Shown one piece after another: positions 8,294 to 16,023 of a DNA stretch of 32,208 nt (positions within the stretch are counted from its first letter, which is position 1; the number at the start of each line of letters is the position of its first letter). Source of the DNA: JAZLIT01 sp045617525. GTDB taxonomy: Bacteria > Bacillota > Bacilli > Bacillales_A > Planococcaceae. The translations under genes were made by a program, and so were the position numbers. The notes beneath the pieces are model-generated. The model was not told the DNA's origin. It searched no databases and saw only the letters and a program-made list of their open reading frames with translations. The stretch is taken from the NCBI GenBank assembly GCA_045617525.1, contig JAZLIT010000176.1:1-32208 (forward strand), written 5' to 3'.

Positions 8294-8872
8294 TTACGAA
8301 GCGCTGCCGCCAAGCTGTGTCTTAACCCATGCCTCAGCAAGTGCCTCTGTTGTGAAGCCGTACTTCTTCTTTCTCCAGTCGTTGCTTACGTCGTCTGTGA
8401 TAGCAGAACCGTTAAGGTTTGGCTTCTTAAATGTGATGCTGTCCTCTTTTGTGTTATATGTATCTGCTGCCTCTGAGAACTTAACTTTAAGAAGCACGCA
8501 AGCGTCATATGTTCCGTCTGAGTTCTTAGCAGTAAAGCCATAGCCTACAAAATTAGCTACGTCATTTCCGTTTGAAGTCTCAAGTCCTTCTGTGTCGTCG
8601 ATAGTATGACCGAAGAGAACCTCTGCTGCCTTAAGTGGCATTCTTGTTACGCCGAGTGTGATTTCAGCGTTTACAAACTCGTTAATCTCTTCACATACCT
8701 TATTATCGCCGTAAAGCTTAGCATTTGCATAAGCTGGCGCAATTGATGTGTTTACACCTTCGCCGCAAGTGAAGCCATCAGTATATGATACTGTGCCTGC
8801 GCTCTCGTCGTAGTTGTACTTTGCAATGTATGGCTTAGAAAAACCATAGTTATAAGATCCTAAAAATGGCAT
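8294..8872 (-). CDS. Major tail protein (tail tube)
   Basis: 192 residues forming the tail tube. The N-terminal region (GSYNYGFSKPYIAKYNYDES), a central FVNAEITLGVTRMPLK segment and the later FVGYGFTAKNSDG followed by a beta-strand with VLLKVKF match the phi13/TIGR01603-type major tail proteins of Gram-positive siphophages. Length is typical. A strong terminator follows the gene and an AGGAGG site precedes its ATG, consistent with high expression. It lies directly after the connector and tail terminator genes. The C-terminus ends with a helix and small residues (KTQLGGSAS) and no Ig-like decoration domain. Confidence 0.9.
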   Translation of the reverse strand: MPFLGSYNYGFSKPYIAKYNYDESAGTVSYTDGFTCGEGVNTSIAPAYANAKLYGDNKVCEEINEFVNAEITLGVTRMPLKAAEVLFGHTIDDTEGLETSNGNDVANFVGYGFTAKNSDGTYDACVLLKVKFSEAADTYNTKEDSITFKKPNLNGSAITDDVSNDWRKKKYGFTTEALAEAWVKTQLGGSAS

Positions 8873-8876
8873 GTTT

Positions 8877-9221
8877 TTATACCTCCTGTGTCATTTTAAA
8901 TTCAATTATTAAATTTCGATAAACCTTTTTATCTGCGGTCACTTCACAATATGAATTGCTCGTGATTTGATACGCGCCAGCTTCAACCAGAAACCTTTTT
9001 ATGTCTTCTTTCATGGCAAAATAGTTTCTTGATTTTTTCAAAACACACTTAAGCATTACGTCTGCCGTTTCTGCAAGCGGTATGTCGTCGCCGTATTCTG
9101 TGTATCTTTCATCCGCATAAGTGAAAACAATATACTCGTCTTTGTCGCCTGAGTAGTCGTCTTCTTCTACTTCTAACCCTGTTAGGTCTTCGAGCTCTAA
9201 AAGTTTCGCATTTATGTTCAT
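8877..9221 (-). CDS. Probable tail terminator / tail completion protein
   Basis: 114 residues, mixed alpha/beta, rich in acidic residues near 15-45. It lies between the HK97 gp10-like gene (4-bp overlap, ATGA) and the major tail gene, where siphophages encode the tail terminator that caps the tube and joins it to the head. The sequence has the helix at the start, central strand FTYADERYTEY, then helix and C-terminal strand pattern expected for that fold, but I see no diagnostic motif. Assignment is by order. Confidence 0.68.
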   Translation of the reverse strand: MNINAKLLELEDLTGLEVEEDDYSGDKDEYIVFTYADERYTEYGDDIPLAETADVMLKCVLKKSRNYFAMKEDIKRFLVEAGAYQITSNSYCEVTADKKVYRNLIIEFKMTQEV

Positions 9222-9631
9222 TTATTAAGCTTCCTCTCTATCGCATCGCGTATGCCTTTTTCTACTGCGCCCTGTGCGTTGTTAATTGCTTTAGTCAGCC
9301 ACGGTCTCGCAGGCTGTCTTATACCTCCTGCCGCGTTATGCGTTCCGTAGTTTAAGTAAATAGCCTTTTCAATATTGCGCACGCCGTGATCACTTCCAGA
9401 AGGTCCCACCCAAGCCATAACAGCGTCTGTTTTGGCGCTCTTTGGTCTCGTGGCTCTTACTGAACCTACAAGCCTGCTGTCGCCTGGTTCGCTTATTACG
9501 TTTTGAATGCTCTGCTGCATTTCACGCTGTAATATTGGCGAAACGTCCGCTACTATGTCCTTTAGTTCTTCCTCTGTAAAGTTGTACTGGTTTAATATAT
9601 CGTCTGGCATATTTAACTCAAAAGCGCCCAT
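9218..9631 (-). CDS. HK97 gp10-like neck / tail-joining protein
   Basis: 137 residues. The central stretch with VGSVRATRPK, then MAWVGPSG, then a segment with YLNYGTHNAAGGIRQPARPWL followed by a C-terminal helix is typical of the HK97 gp10 family (head-tail joining or tail completion), where a conserved G-T and P-A-R-P-F/W-L motif closes the domain. Upstream the start overlaps the stop of the head-closure gene by one base. It probably forms part of the neck between connector and tail terminator. Confidence 0.86.
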   Translation of the reverse strand: MGAFELNMPDDILNQYNFTEEELKDIVADVSPILQREMQQSIQNVISEPGDSRLVGSVRATRPKSAKTDAVMAWVGPSGSDHGVRNIEKAIYLNYGTHNAAGGIRQPARPWLTKAINNAQGAVEKGIRDAIERKLNK

Positions 9632-9966
9632 TACTCAACCTCTGCTATGCTTAGCTCTATCATTTTGTCGTTCGTCTGGTACGTTCTTATTATCTGGAAC
9701 TCTTCGCCCTCATACTCAACGCGTGACGGCTTTTTTGTTTTGCCATCCACTGTCGTATATGCGCTCTTGTAGTCGTCAACATTAAGCGCCACAACAAAAA
9801 CAAGCTTAATACCGTTTCGCATGGCGTCGTACACTTCCGAACCCCTAACCGAGTTAATAGCACAAAAGCACTCTGTTTCAAGATATGCCTTAACTTTGAA
9901 GCCGTCGCGGTCCCTTATGGTTCCGTTCTCAGTCTTAAGTTTTACAACGTCGTTCATTGCCTTCAT
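9631..9966 (-). CDS. Head closure protein (SPP1 gp16-like head-tail adaptor)
   Basis: 111 residues of mostly beta structure. It starts with a short helical lead, then VKAYLETECFCAINSVRGSEVY and, later, SRVEYEGEEFQIIRTYQTND before a final strand. This is the pattern of the phage head-tail adaptor/stopper family, a small beta-barrel that closes the portal channel until ejection. It sits between the gp6-like connector and the gp10-like protein, the canonical slot. Spacing to the previous gene is 3 bp. Cys33 and Cys35 are present but not known to matter. Confidence 0.78.
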   Translation of the reverse strand: MKAMNDVVKLKTENGTIRDRDGFKVKAYLETECFCAINSVRGSEVYDAMRNGIKLVFVVALNVDDYKSAYTTVDGKTKKPSRVEYEGEEFQIIRTYQTNDKMIELSIAEVE

Positions 9967-9969
9967 GCT

Positions 9970-10248
9970 TTAGTCCTCTAGTTTCGATTTGCGGAGACAT
10001 TCGATTTGATACAGCCAGCTTTCGTTGTAGCGGTCGTAGTAGTCAGGGTTCCCTAGCTTCATCTGACAATATGTAACTATTGCCTCTACGACTTCGGGGT
10101 TGTCTCCGTTCGCTATTGCTTTGTCTATACCAACGCGGACCAGCTCCGCTCTGGCCGTCTTTTCGTAGCGGTTTATGTCGTTTGCTCTTGCTGCCTTGCT
10201 GGTAGCGTTAAGCGATAACGCGCTTGCTACGTCGTCAATTATTGCCAT
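9970..10248 (-). CDS. Head-tail connector protein (gp6-like adaptor)
   Basis: 92 residues, almost wholly helical, with DINRYEKTARAELVRVGIDKAIANG and a second helical half ending YNESWLYQIECLRKSKLED. This is the size and helical make-up of the HK97 gp6/SPP1 gp15 adaptor that forms a ring under the portal. It is the first gene after the major capsid terminator, with a GGAGAC site before ATG. Identity comes from order and composition. Confidence 0.78.
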   Translation of the reverse strand: MAIIDDVASALSLNATSKAARANDINRYEKTARAELVRVGIDKAIANGDNPEVVEAIVTYCQMKLGNPDYYDRYNESWLYQIECLRKSKLED

Positions 10249-10261
10249 AGTGTCTCCTTAA

Positions 10262-10286
10262 AATAGGGGCGCTTTCACACGCCCCT
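10262..10286 (-). terminator. Terminator after major capsid gene
   Basis: Minus strand AGGGGCG (10286-10280) and CGCCCCT (10271-10265) form a perfect 7-bp stem with an 8-base loop, followed by only ATTTTA. The weak T-run suggests partial termination, separating very high capsid expression from the connector genes. Confidence 0.68.
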
Positions 10287-10292
10287 TAATAT

Positions 10293-11435
10293 TTACGCAA
10301 TTGTTACCTTAACAAATGCCTTAGGTGCTACAACACCCATGCCTACATACTGACGGCCAACGATCTTAACGAGGTCCTTCTCAGCAAGTGACTTCTCGTC
10401 AACAATAAGCTTCATGTCGTTTCCGCTTGGGAAGTTAGCCTGGAAGCCATAACCGAAGTCGCCAACGATAATAACTGTGTCGCCAGACTCTGCAGCGCCC
10501 ATTGCTGGGAGTGCATCTGTGAATACAACCTTATCCTTTAAGCCGTCGAATACGTCTACTGCATAGTTAGCGTTGAGTGCTACTGCTACGAGTGAAGCGT
10601 ATGTCTGGCGGTTCATTGCAATGTTAAGTCTCTTAGCTGAACCAGCAAGAAGTGCCTCAGCATTGATGATTGTATCTACTGCAAGTGCTGAAATAGCGCT
10701 TACTGGTACACCACAGTGTGTAGCGTCTGTTGTTGCAGGTGCTGCTACAATCTTTGCAATAATAAGCTGCTCTGCCTTCTCTGCGATACGCTGTGCAATT
10801 TCCTTGTAGATCTCGCCGAGTGTATCAATTGTTGTGCCATCAATAGCTTCGTCAGAAATAGTGATCCACTTCTTAATAGACTCAGCCTTAAGCTCAACTG
10901 AACCCCATGTGAGAACCTCTTCCTCTGGTGCTGCTGTTCCTTCTGTATGGATGACTGCGCCTGTTGCTGAAACTTCAAAGCCAACCTTTACATTGCCCTT
11001 GTAGTTTGTCTTCTTAACAAGTGACATAATCTGGCAGTCTGCCCATGCGTTCTTGATTTCTGTCTCAAGAAGTTCTGGAACCATAACTACGCCGTTTGCG
11101 TTCTCAGATAAAAGGGAACGAACCTCTGCGTCGTCTCCTGTCATAACCATTTTTACAAATGCCTTACCATATTCTGGGGTGTTTCTCATTTCGATTTCCA
11201 TTTTATTTTCCTTTCTTTCATCAATAACTTTTGCCTCAGCTTTTCCAGCTGTTAATGCCTCTGCTGCTGCCTTTCTCTGCTCTAAATTCTCAAGCTCGGC
11301 CTTTCTCTCAAGAAGTGCCTTCTTTTCTTCTGTGGCCTTCTCTACTGCTTCCACGTCCTGCATTTCGCGTACTTCTACGTCAAGCTCTGCTAAACGTGCC
11401 ACAACGTCGGCCATGTTCATTTCTGATAACTCCAT
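10293..11435 (-). CDS. Major capsid protein (HK97 fold)
   Basis: 380 residues. Residues 1-75 are a Glu/Lys/Ala-rich coiled coil, the delta domain used as internal scaffold and normally cut off by the prohead protease; the cut is likely between about 75 and 100, near DERKENKMEIEMRNTPEYG. The mature part has the HK97 plan: an N-arm, then a long helix-bearing P domain (DTLGEIYKEIAQRIAEKAEQ) and an A domain with FPSGNDMKLIV near the end. Gene order protease-capsid-connector agrees. A terminator follows, fitting high expression. Confidence 0.95.
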   Translation of the reverse strand: MELSEMNMADVVARLAELDVEVREMQDVEAVEKATEEKKALLERKAELENLEQRKAAAEALTAGKAEAKVIDERKENKMEIEMRNTPEYGKAFVKMVMTGDDAEVRSLLSENANGVVMVPELLETEIKNAWADCQIMSLVKKTNYKGNVKVGFEVSATGAVIHTEGTAAPEEEVLTWGSVELKAESIKKWITISDEAIDGTTIDTLGEIYKEIAQRIAEKAEQLIIAKIVAAPATTDATHCGVPVSAISALAVDTIINAEALLAGSAKRLNIAMNRQTYASLVAVALNANYAVDVFDGLKDKVVFTDALPAMGAAESGDTVIIVGDFGYGFQANFPSGNDMKLIVDEKSLAEKDLVKIVGRQYVGMGVVAPKAFVKVTIA

Positions 11436-11438
11436 TTT

Positions 11439-12047
11439 TTAAGCCTCCATGTACTCATACTTTGCTTTTGCTAGTGCAAGTCTTCGCTCGGTTTCCAGTC
11501 TCTCCGCCTTCTCTGCTTCAATCACTCCGTCAAAGTAGCTACGCGCGCTTACTGCACTTATATCTGTGTCAGGGTTAGCTGGAATACTTACCGCTGACAC
11601 GTCATAAACCTTCCCGATTTTCTTAATCGTTCTGGTATATGTCTTTGTCTCTCTGTCATGGTCTACGGCGTCTTCTGTTACCGTGAACGCAAAAGACATT
11701 TGATCTATAAGGCCGCTTCTAATCTGTTCGTATAACTGGCGGCTCATTTCTGTTGTTGACAAATCGGCGTCTGCTTTTAGTCCGTGATCATCAACGCTTA
11801 CCTGCAGCGTGCCGTTCTTCTGTCTTGCGTAAACCATGCCCTCGTGGTTGTATAGAAAAATGACGTCCGACATGTCGGCGTCATCAAATGCTGTGGGCTC
11901 TACTTTTTCATAAAATCTGTACTCGCCATCCTCAAATAGCAGGTATGGTTCGTATGTGCTGGCGTAGCCTGTGACTTTGCAGTCTTTGTTTTCCTCTGCT
12001 GCCTGAATAGTCATGGCTCTGTATTCTCTGTTATTCTTGATCGCCAT
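11439..12047 (-). CDS. Prohead protease (HK97 family, S78-like)
   Basis: 202 residues. The HK97 protease catalytic features are visible: H68 in FLYNHE and S118 in DQMSFAF, with an acidic or polar partner expected in the V-S-A-V-S-I-P-A-N-P region near 155-160. It cleaves the capsid scaffold domain during maturation and then itself. The start overlaps the end of the portal gene by 17 bp and the capsid gene begins 3 bp after its stop, so the three are translationally coupled. The C-terminal ~35 residues are charged coiled coil. Confidence 0.92.
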   Translation of the reverse strand: MAIKNNREYRAMTIQAAEENKDCKVTGYASTYEPYLLFEDGEYRFYEKVEPTAFDDADMSDVIFLYNHEGMVYARQKNGTLQVSVDDHGLKADADLSTTEMSRQLYEQIRSGLIDQMSFAFTVTEDAVDHDRETKTYTRTIKKIGKVYDVSAVSIPANPDTDISAVSARSYFDGVIEAEKAERLETERRLALAKAKYEYMEA

Positions 12048-13188
12048 CTTGGTTCTCCTCTCCTTCTTCTGCGTTTACTTCTGCAGTGTCTAGTCTTCTT
12101 ATTGGCTTGTCTCCGCCTTCTACCGGTGCCAAATTAAACACCGCGCGCCACTCATTAGGCGTTAATGCTCCACGATCTACCATTTCGCGAAGCTGTAGCT
12201 TGTGGCGTGTACTTGCGAACTGTATTCTGTTTGCTTCGTAAATGAACCACGCACCGAATGCAAGCTCTCGGCTGGTAAATATCTTGCTCTCTAGCTCTGT
12301 TGCTAAAGCTACAAGGAATGGCTCTATTTTAATTTCATAAAATGCTTCTATCTCTTCGCTTGACATGTTTGACATAAGCACTTTATCGTTTACACCAAAA
12401 AAGCGGTAAACGTCCTCGCGCTCTTCCTTCATTTGGTCAGCATTTGCAGTTAATGGTTCCATTTTTATAGGCGTGAACTCCTGCGTGCTATCCAGTGAAG
12501 CAATACCGCCCTTATTTTCTAGGTTCAAATAATCATCCACAAAGCGGTCCTTCTGCGCTTTTACGTCGTCAGGGTTAAGCATTCCCTTTGTGCTCTTCAA
12601 AATGCCTCGGAGGTTCGCTGTCGCTTTTAATGCGTTAGCGTTTGCCTGCTTTCCTGTCTGGATGTTTTCCAGCGTCTTTAAAAGCAGCGCGTTATCGTCT
12701 CCGCATATATCACTTAGAAAATAATCTTTACGAATTACTGCCAAGTCATCCCACGGAAGCACGATTTTTGGCGCATTGCTCAAAAATGAAAACTCAATAA
12801 ATAAGCCGTTGTCATACTCTAAGCCACGCATTGACGAATACGGCACAGGGTAAAACCCAGTAGGATGTCCTTTGTCGTCTCTCTGGATGAAAATAAAGCA
12901 GTTATTGCGTAGCTCGTACATTGTGCGGACCTTCTGCAAGAAGTCACGCCCGCTCATATACATGTTTGGCTTTTTATTTATGATGTTTTCTATTCTTGCA
13001 TCTGAACACTTAGCCACAGCCTTTCCTGTGAAGTCTGCCAGCGGTCTTATACAAGCTCTAACAATAGGGCTTTCATATATGTTTTTACCGAATGGCGAAA
13101 AGCTGGCGTTATATCCGCCCATTTCCTGCCATGTTTGCGTTATTACTTTGTTCTGTCTCTTACCTCTGAAAAAGTCCAAAAAGCTCAT
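12031..13188 (-). CDS. Portal protein (HK97 family)
   Basis: 385 residues. It begins MSFLDFFRGK and contains SPIVRACIRPLADFTGKAVAK, a KPNMYMSGRDFLQKV stretch and a YRFFGVNDKVLMSNMSSEEIEAFY motif, all characteristic of HK97-type portals, which form the dodecameric ring for DNA entry. A long alpha-helical crown/stem part follows and the last 30 residues are acidic (EEGEENQDGDQE). It starts 3 bp after TerL and overlaps the protease gene. Confidence 0.94.
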   Translation of the reverse strand: MSFLDFFRGKRQNKVITQTWQEMGGYNASFSPFGKNIYESPIVRACIRPLADFTGKAVAKCSDARIENIINKKPNMYMSGRDFLQKVRTMYELRNNCFIFIQRDDKGHPTGFYPVPYSSMRGLEYDNGLFIEFSFLSNAPKIVLPWDDLAVIRKDYFLSDICGDDNALLLKTLENIQTGKQANANALKATANLRGILKSTKGMLNPDDVKAQKDRFVDDYLNLENKGGIASLDSTQEFTPIKMEPLTANADQMKEEREDVYRFFGVNDKVLMSNMSSEEIEAFYEIKIEPFLVALATELESKIFTSRELAFGAWFIYEANRIQFASTRHKLQLREMVDRGALTPNEWRAVFNLAPVEGGDKPIRRLDTAEVNAEEGEENQDGDQE

Positions 13189-13191
13189 TTT

Positions 13192-14850
13192 TTACCTCAA
13201 ATATGGGATGTATTCGTCGTGGTGGTTTGTATATCCTACAAACGCATTTAATAAACTAACCGCGCCGTCTATCCTTCTGTTTTGTTGTATCTTCACAGGC
13301 TGGCAACTCTCTATACCATCCTTGTTAAGTGATTTTTTAGCCGTATTCGCTAAACACCAGCGTGTTATAGGGTTATTTTGGTAACATATACGGTGTTCTT
13401 TAAGCGCTGCCTCCATTTGTTTCATTGGATAAGTCCAAGTTATCGGACCTTGCGCTATTTTTTCCATGTCAAAACCAGTCTGCGCCATTTCTTCTTGCCA
13501 ATAACCAGCAAGTGCGCGGTCATAACATACCCACAAAGGCCGTATGTCGTGTTCTTGTACCATTTTCATGAACCACTTTGTGACCTCGCTATAATTGACG
13601 CTTGCGCCTTCGTTTATGGTTATCCAGCCTTGTTCTGCCCACAATAAATACGGCGCTTCTTTGGCGTTGGTTTTCTCTATCATGTCAATTCGCGCCTGTG
13701 GTAAAAAGTAATGCTGAAGCACGTATATTGTGCTGTCTTCTGGCTTTTGAAGCAGAAGCGTTGCGCACGTCAAGTCGTATACGCTGGATAAATCACAACC
13801 GCCTATTGCGTAGCTGTGCTCCAGATATTCCATAGGCACTGTTTTTTCGTTTATGACGTCCTCAAGCTGCAGCCATGCTGTTGTCGTGTTCTGCTTCATG
13901 TCAAAATCTTTGACAAGTAAAGTTGGCAAATAACTTGCGTCTTGCTTTGCTCGCTCTACGTCGTCCGCTAACTGCTGCCGACTCTTTATAGTGTCTAGCC
14001 CAGGATTTGCTTTCATCCACGCTTCAGGCTTCTTCCACTCTTCCAGATCATCCAACTTATAGATAATTGGTAGCATTCTGTCGTCTTTTTTTACGCCGTT
14101 TGCTACGTCGCAAGCGTATTCGTGCAAGTTGTCATATAAACCTTCACGAAAAAAGCCAGACGTTGTTATACAACCTATCAGCGGTTGTCGTCTGGCTTTC
14201 ATACCCTGTCGGAGTACGTCGTACATATTTCTGTCGCGCTGTTCGTGTATCTCGTCCAGCGCTGCAAAATGTATATTTAAACCGTCTAACGATTTACTTT
14301 CGTTTGGTAACGGTTTCATAATTGAGCGCGTCGCTTTAAAATAAAGACCTTCACGCGTTGACTTAACCAGTGCGTTAAGCTCTGGCGACTGCTCAACAAT
14401 GTTCTTTGTTGCGTTGTATATTATTTTCGCCTGATCTAGCTTTGTTGCGGCGCTGTAAACCTCGGCGCCGTCTTCTCCATCAGCTATCATCATATAGGCA
14501 GCTATACAAGCCGACAAAAAGCTTTTGCCGTGCTTTCTCGCCACCTCAAAGAAGTATTCACGAAACCTTCTGCGGTTCGTCTTTTTCTCAAGCCAGCCAA
14601 AAAGCGCTTGTATAAATGCCTTTTGGAATAATTCAAGTTTGACAAACTCGCCCGCGTGCTCGCCTTGATAATGCCTGCAAAATGTCTCGATAAAATCTAT
14701 ACAATGTTGGCCGTGACGCTCGCTAAAATAAAAAGGGAACCTTTTTAGGTCCATTTCTTTAACCATGCGCTTGTATATGTTTTTTACCTCTTGGCAGGCT
14801 ACGATTTCGCCAGACTGCAGTTTGTTGTTGTACTCTTTGACCCAGTTCAT
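13192..14850 (-). CDS. terL: Terminase large subunit
   Basis: 552 residues, the packaging motor with ATPase and nuclease. Walker A variant ARKHGKS lies at about 104-110, Walker B with catalytic acid FAALDE at 195-200, and the coupling motif CITTSG at 227-232. In the nuclease half, GGCDLSSVYDLT (D353) and VCYDRALAGYW supply conserved acidic residues. The family is Terminase_1-like, the kind commonly paired with P27-type small subunits. The start overlaps the TerS stop (ATGA). Full length with no sign of disruption. Confidence 0.96.
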   Translation of the reverse strand: MNWVKEYNNKLQSGEIVACQEVKNIYKRMVKEMDLKRFPFYFSERHGQHCIDFIETFCRHYQGEHAGEFVKLELFQKAFIQALFGWLEKKTNRRRFREYFFEVARKHGKSFLSACIAAYMMIADGEDGAEVYSAATKLDQAKIIYNATKNIVEQSPELNALVKSTREGLYFKATRSIMKPLPNESKSLDGLNIHFAALDEIHEQRDRNMYDVLRQGMKARRQPLIGCITTSGFFREGLYDNLHEYACDVANGVKKDDRMLPIIYKLDDLEEWKKPEAWMKANPGLDTIKSRQQLADDVERAKQDASYLPTLLVKDFDMKQNTTTAWLQLEDVINEKTVPMEYLEHSYAIGGCDLSSVYDLTCATLLLQKPEDSTIYVLQHYFLPQARIDMIEKTNAKEAPYLLWAEQGWITINEGASVNYSEVTKWFMKMVQEHDIRPLWVCYDRALAGYWQEEMAQTGFDMEKIAQGPITWTYPMKQMEAALKEHRICYQNNPITRWCLANTAKKSLNKDGIESCQPVKIQQNRRIDGAVSLLNAFVGYTNHHDEYIPYLR

Positions 14851-15206
14851 GCTTTGCCTTTGGCAATAAAGCGCGCCAAACTTTCGCCTGCTGCCGCTTT
14901 TTCGGTTCCAGCATCTAGCGACGTTAATATTTTAATCAACGTTTGTACTGTACCATTGGCAGCAGTAGCGGTTTTGTTGTATTCGCTAATTGCTGGGTTA
15001 GTATATATATTTTTACGGCCTTTGACGTATTCTTTTTCTACTGTTGGTCCTTCATCATTTATCGCCTTTTCTAAATCTTCTAGAATTTTCATTTGTACCT
15101 GATAACGGTCAAATGTTGTGATAAAAAAGAAGTTGCTTCTTAGTCCTTTTTCTTCAGCCTCTTGTAAAATCTTTTCGGCCTGTTCTTCCAGTGTCATTTT
15201 TGCCAT
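14847..15206 (-). CDS. terS: Terminase small subunit (P27 family)
   Basis: 119 residues with helical N-terminus and the C-terminal NPAISEYNKTATAANGTVQTLIKIL region typical of the P27 family of phage terminase small subunits, which recognises packaging DNA and loads TerL. A GGGGAGA site precedes the ATG. The gene overlaps the small upstream ORF by 53 bp and TerL by 4 bp. Confidence 0.88.
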   Translation of the reverse strand: MAKMTLEEQAEKILQEAEEKGLRSNFFFITTFDRYQVQMKILEDLEKAINDEGPTVEKEYVKGRKNIYTNPAISEYNKTATAANGTVQTLIKILTSLDAGTEKAAAGESLARFIAKGKA

Positions 15207-15366
15207 ATATGATCTCCCCTTTGTCGTTTATCAGTCTTTTTCTTTTCAATCCGATAATGCAAGCGGTTTCTGCACCGTGTTTTATTTGTCCTTTGTACGT
15301 TTTAAACGCCTGCAAGTTAATTGCTCCAGCGTTTTTTAGCTCTTCAAGAATTTTTAAAGTGTCCAT
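15154..15366 (-). CDS. Hypothetical 70-residue protein before TerS
   Basis: The chosen ATG at 15366 has a strong GGAGGG site three bases upstream, giving 70 residues beginning MDTLKILEELKNAG. The frame is open further up to a GTG at 15441, but that start lacks good spacing to its AAGGAG. The protein is basic, with a helix at the start and a KRKRLINDKGEIIY segment. It overlaps TerS by 53 bp in another frame. No family recognised; perhaps a packaging accessory or small DNA-binding protein. The AAGGAG at about 15447 could alternatively serve a roughly 30-codon ORF starting at the nearby ATG. Confidence 0.6.
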   Translation of the reverse strand: MDTLKILEELKNAGAINLQAFKTYKGQIKHGAETACIIGLKRKRLINDKGEIIYGKNDTGRTGRKDFTRG

Positions 15367-15441
15367 ATTCCCTCCAAGCTGTAAGCAGTAGATTATGTAC
15401 TGACAAATACTTGCATCTTGCGCTATGTATTGCCATTTCAC

Positions 15442-15537
15442 TTGCTCCTTGTCCTATGTTTCCAAAAATACGTCTATATTCCCGTCTGGATATTCGCGGG
15501 GCCGCTGTTCGGTCACGCGTGCTTAAATATTTTTTCG
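15442..15537. other. GC-rich gap between HNH gene and TerS, possible packaging site
   Basis: A 96-bp non-coding gap between HNH and the small ORF before TerS, holding a locally GC-rich tract (around 15494-15520, with GCGGGGCCGC and CACGCGTG) in an otherwise AT-rich area. cos sites in phages with an HNH gene commonly lie here. No nick site can be defined from sequence alone. Confidence 0.3.
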
Positions 15538-15885
15538 TTACCCAGGGGGGCTTGCCCCTTTGCGCTGAAGCATCCCATTATCGTCGAAATAATAATCTAG
15601 GTGCAGTGCTTCCTTCTCTTCTGGTGTCAGCTCTTTGTGTCCTGCTATTCTGTCAGCTTCATGTTCTGACTGATGGCATGTACGACATAAGCACTCTAGG
15701 TTGTATGGGTTCAGTGTTATATTTACATTGCCTATGTTCTCAGGTGTTACATGTATAATGTGGTGCACTTCCTCTGCTGGTCTGTTGCACCTTCTGCATT
15801 TGTACTTGTCACGCTTTAAACAGTAACTGCGGACCTCTTGCCACTCTTTGCTGCTGTATAGGCTTTTTGCATATTCTTTCGCCAT
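15538..15885 (-). CDS. HNH endonuclease, packaging-associated
   Basis: 115 residues from the ATG at 15885, which has a GGAG site 7 bases before it; a GTG 15 bp upstream is a poorer start. The HNH plan is complete: CRRC at about 35-38, EVHHIIHV with the catalytic His pair, N of ITLNPYNLECLC, and CRTCH supplying the second Zn pair. HNH proteins adjoining terminase genes take part in cos DNA processing in HK97-like phages. It opens the packaging operon, preceded by a terminator and a candidate late promoter. Confidence 0.92.
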   Translation of the reverse strand: MAKEYAKSLYSSKEWQEVRSYCLKRDKYKCRRCNRPAEEVHHIIHVTPENIGNVNITLNPYNLECLCRTCHQSEHEADRIAGHKELTPEEKEALHLDYYFDDNGMLQRKGASPPG

Positions 15886-15898
15886 GTGATTACTCCAC

Positions 15899-15928
15899 AC
15901 AAAAAGGACCAGCGCTTGGCTAGTCCTT
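15899..15928 (-). terminator. Leader terminator between late promoter and HNH gene
   Basis: Minus strand AAGGACTAGC (15928-15919) pairs with GCTGGTCCTT (15913-15904), a 10-bp stem with one G-T, loop CAAGC, T-run of 5 counting paired T. It lies 95 bp after the sigma-like regulator gene and about 55-65 bp after the -10 box of the candidate late promoter, so it may end early transcription or act on the late leader. Confidence 0.75.
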
Positions 15929-15985
15929 CCTGGTTGATTGGGATTTTACAATGTCAAAGAAGTTTCTGTAACTTTCGACACGATA

Positions 15986-16021
15986 ATAGTATCATAAGTG
16001 TTTACTGACATTTTATGACAT
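15986..16021 (-). promoter_or_regulatory. Candidate activator-dependent late promoter, packaging/structural operon
   Basis: Minus strand ATGTCATAAAATGTCA (16021-16006), a tandem repeat of ATGTCA with 10-bp period, then 14 bp, then TACTAT (15991-15986) as -10. No -35 consensus is present at the right distance, as expected of an activator-dependent promoter. The identical 16-mer with the same 14-bp spacing to TATTAT stands before the lysis cassette (29847-29812). Confidence 0.7.
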
Positions 16022-16023
16022 GT

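Noticed and set aside
15538..15900. HNH gene as a homing endonuclease in an intron
   Set aside because: It is free-standing at the normal position for packaging HNH proteins, with no interrupted gene or intron structure around it.
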